Assembly (NCBI RefSeq): GCF_964340395.1
Contig: NC_135554.1
Coordinates: 12,266,251-12,330,250 of the forward strand
Length of the DNA stretch: 64,000 nucleotides
Reading direction: 5' to 3'
DNA from: Glandiceps talaboti
Taxonomy: Eukaryota; Hemichordata; Enteropneusta; Spengelidae
Positions 63,816 through 64,000 of this stretch are shown here, one piece after another. The notes under the pieces are model-generated. The model saw nothing but the letters and a program-made list of their open reading frames with translations. It was not told the DNA's origin and made no database searches. A program made the translations under genes and the position numbers. Every line of letters begins with the position of its first letter. Position 1 is the stretch's first letter.

Positions 63816-64000
63816 TTTTTTTATATTATGATTATCTGTTACTTTTATAAAGGCACATTTGGAATCACCGTTTCGTTGTGGCGTCACGTGGACCATGAGT
63901 TAGTATAACACGAGTCAAAATGATTATTTTAAGTTATGGATCTACTATTTAAAACTATACATAATCACTGTTTTATCAGTAAATCGCCCTATATAAGTGT

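Larger units (their letters stand above)
61844..64000. other. Upstream flank of the receptor
   Basis: Should hold the receptor promoter and 5' UTR, but no TATA box or initiator could be assigned. It includes the (CTATA)n array and the partial SINE at 63640. Confidence 0.5.

Overview
The window reads as nuclear DNA of a marine invertebrate, most likely a non-vertebrate deuterostome (hemichordate or cephalochordate type). This is an inference from three things: a vertebrate-style receptor tyrosine kinase fused to C-type lectin, EGF and Ig modules; an intron-poor BTB/BACK/Kelch gene; and very abundant SINEs, foldback MITEs and tandem-cored repeats, including a SINE with a GCGCTATATAAG tail of the kind common in such genomes. 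Base composition is AT-rich. No species is claimed.

Only two protein genes are convincingly intact. (1) A single-exon kelch-like gene on the + strand (32787-34511, 574 aa), preceded by a 138-bp hairpin element. (2) A large minus-strand gene (61843 down to 37788) that I assembled by hand from 24 exons, all with matching phases: signal peptide, two C-type lectin domains, two EGF domains, an Ig-like pair, a third EGF, a second Ig-like pair, one transmembrane helix and a tyrosine-kinase domain, 1209 aa in all. The kinase keeps the VAIK lysine, the alpha-C glutamate and the DFG aspartate. It has HGN in place of HRD, DFR in place of DFG, AIE in place of APE and a degenerate glycine loop, so it is predicted to be a lectin-domain receptor pseudokinase. 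The two genes are convergent, with 3.3 kb between them.

Layout. 1-12.7 kb: gene-free, with foldbacks, a 5'-truncated LINE, microsatellites and a tandem-cored repeat. 12.7-13.1 kb: a decayed transposon ORF. 13.1-32.5 kb: repeat-dominated; it holds a 328-bp near-perfect palindrome with 8-bp target duplications, a repeat whose minus strand encodes a ubiquitin-protease-like C-terminus (second copy at 58 kb), a mirrored array of ~340-bp repeats, and four tandem-cored elements, one split by a 711-bp insertion carrying an 85-codon ORF. 32.5-34.5 kb: kelch-like gene. 37.8-61.8 kb: the receptor, with introns colonised by MITEs, a SINE and tandem-cored repeats. 61.9-64 kb: no recognised gene.

Functionally, the receptor looks like an extracellular glycan- or ligand-binding sensor that signals by docking or heterodimerisation rather than by its own catalysis. 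The kelch-like protein is a probable Cullin-3 substrate adaptor. Nothing in the sequence links the two.
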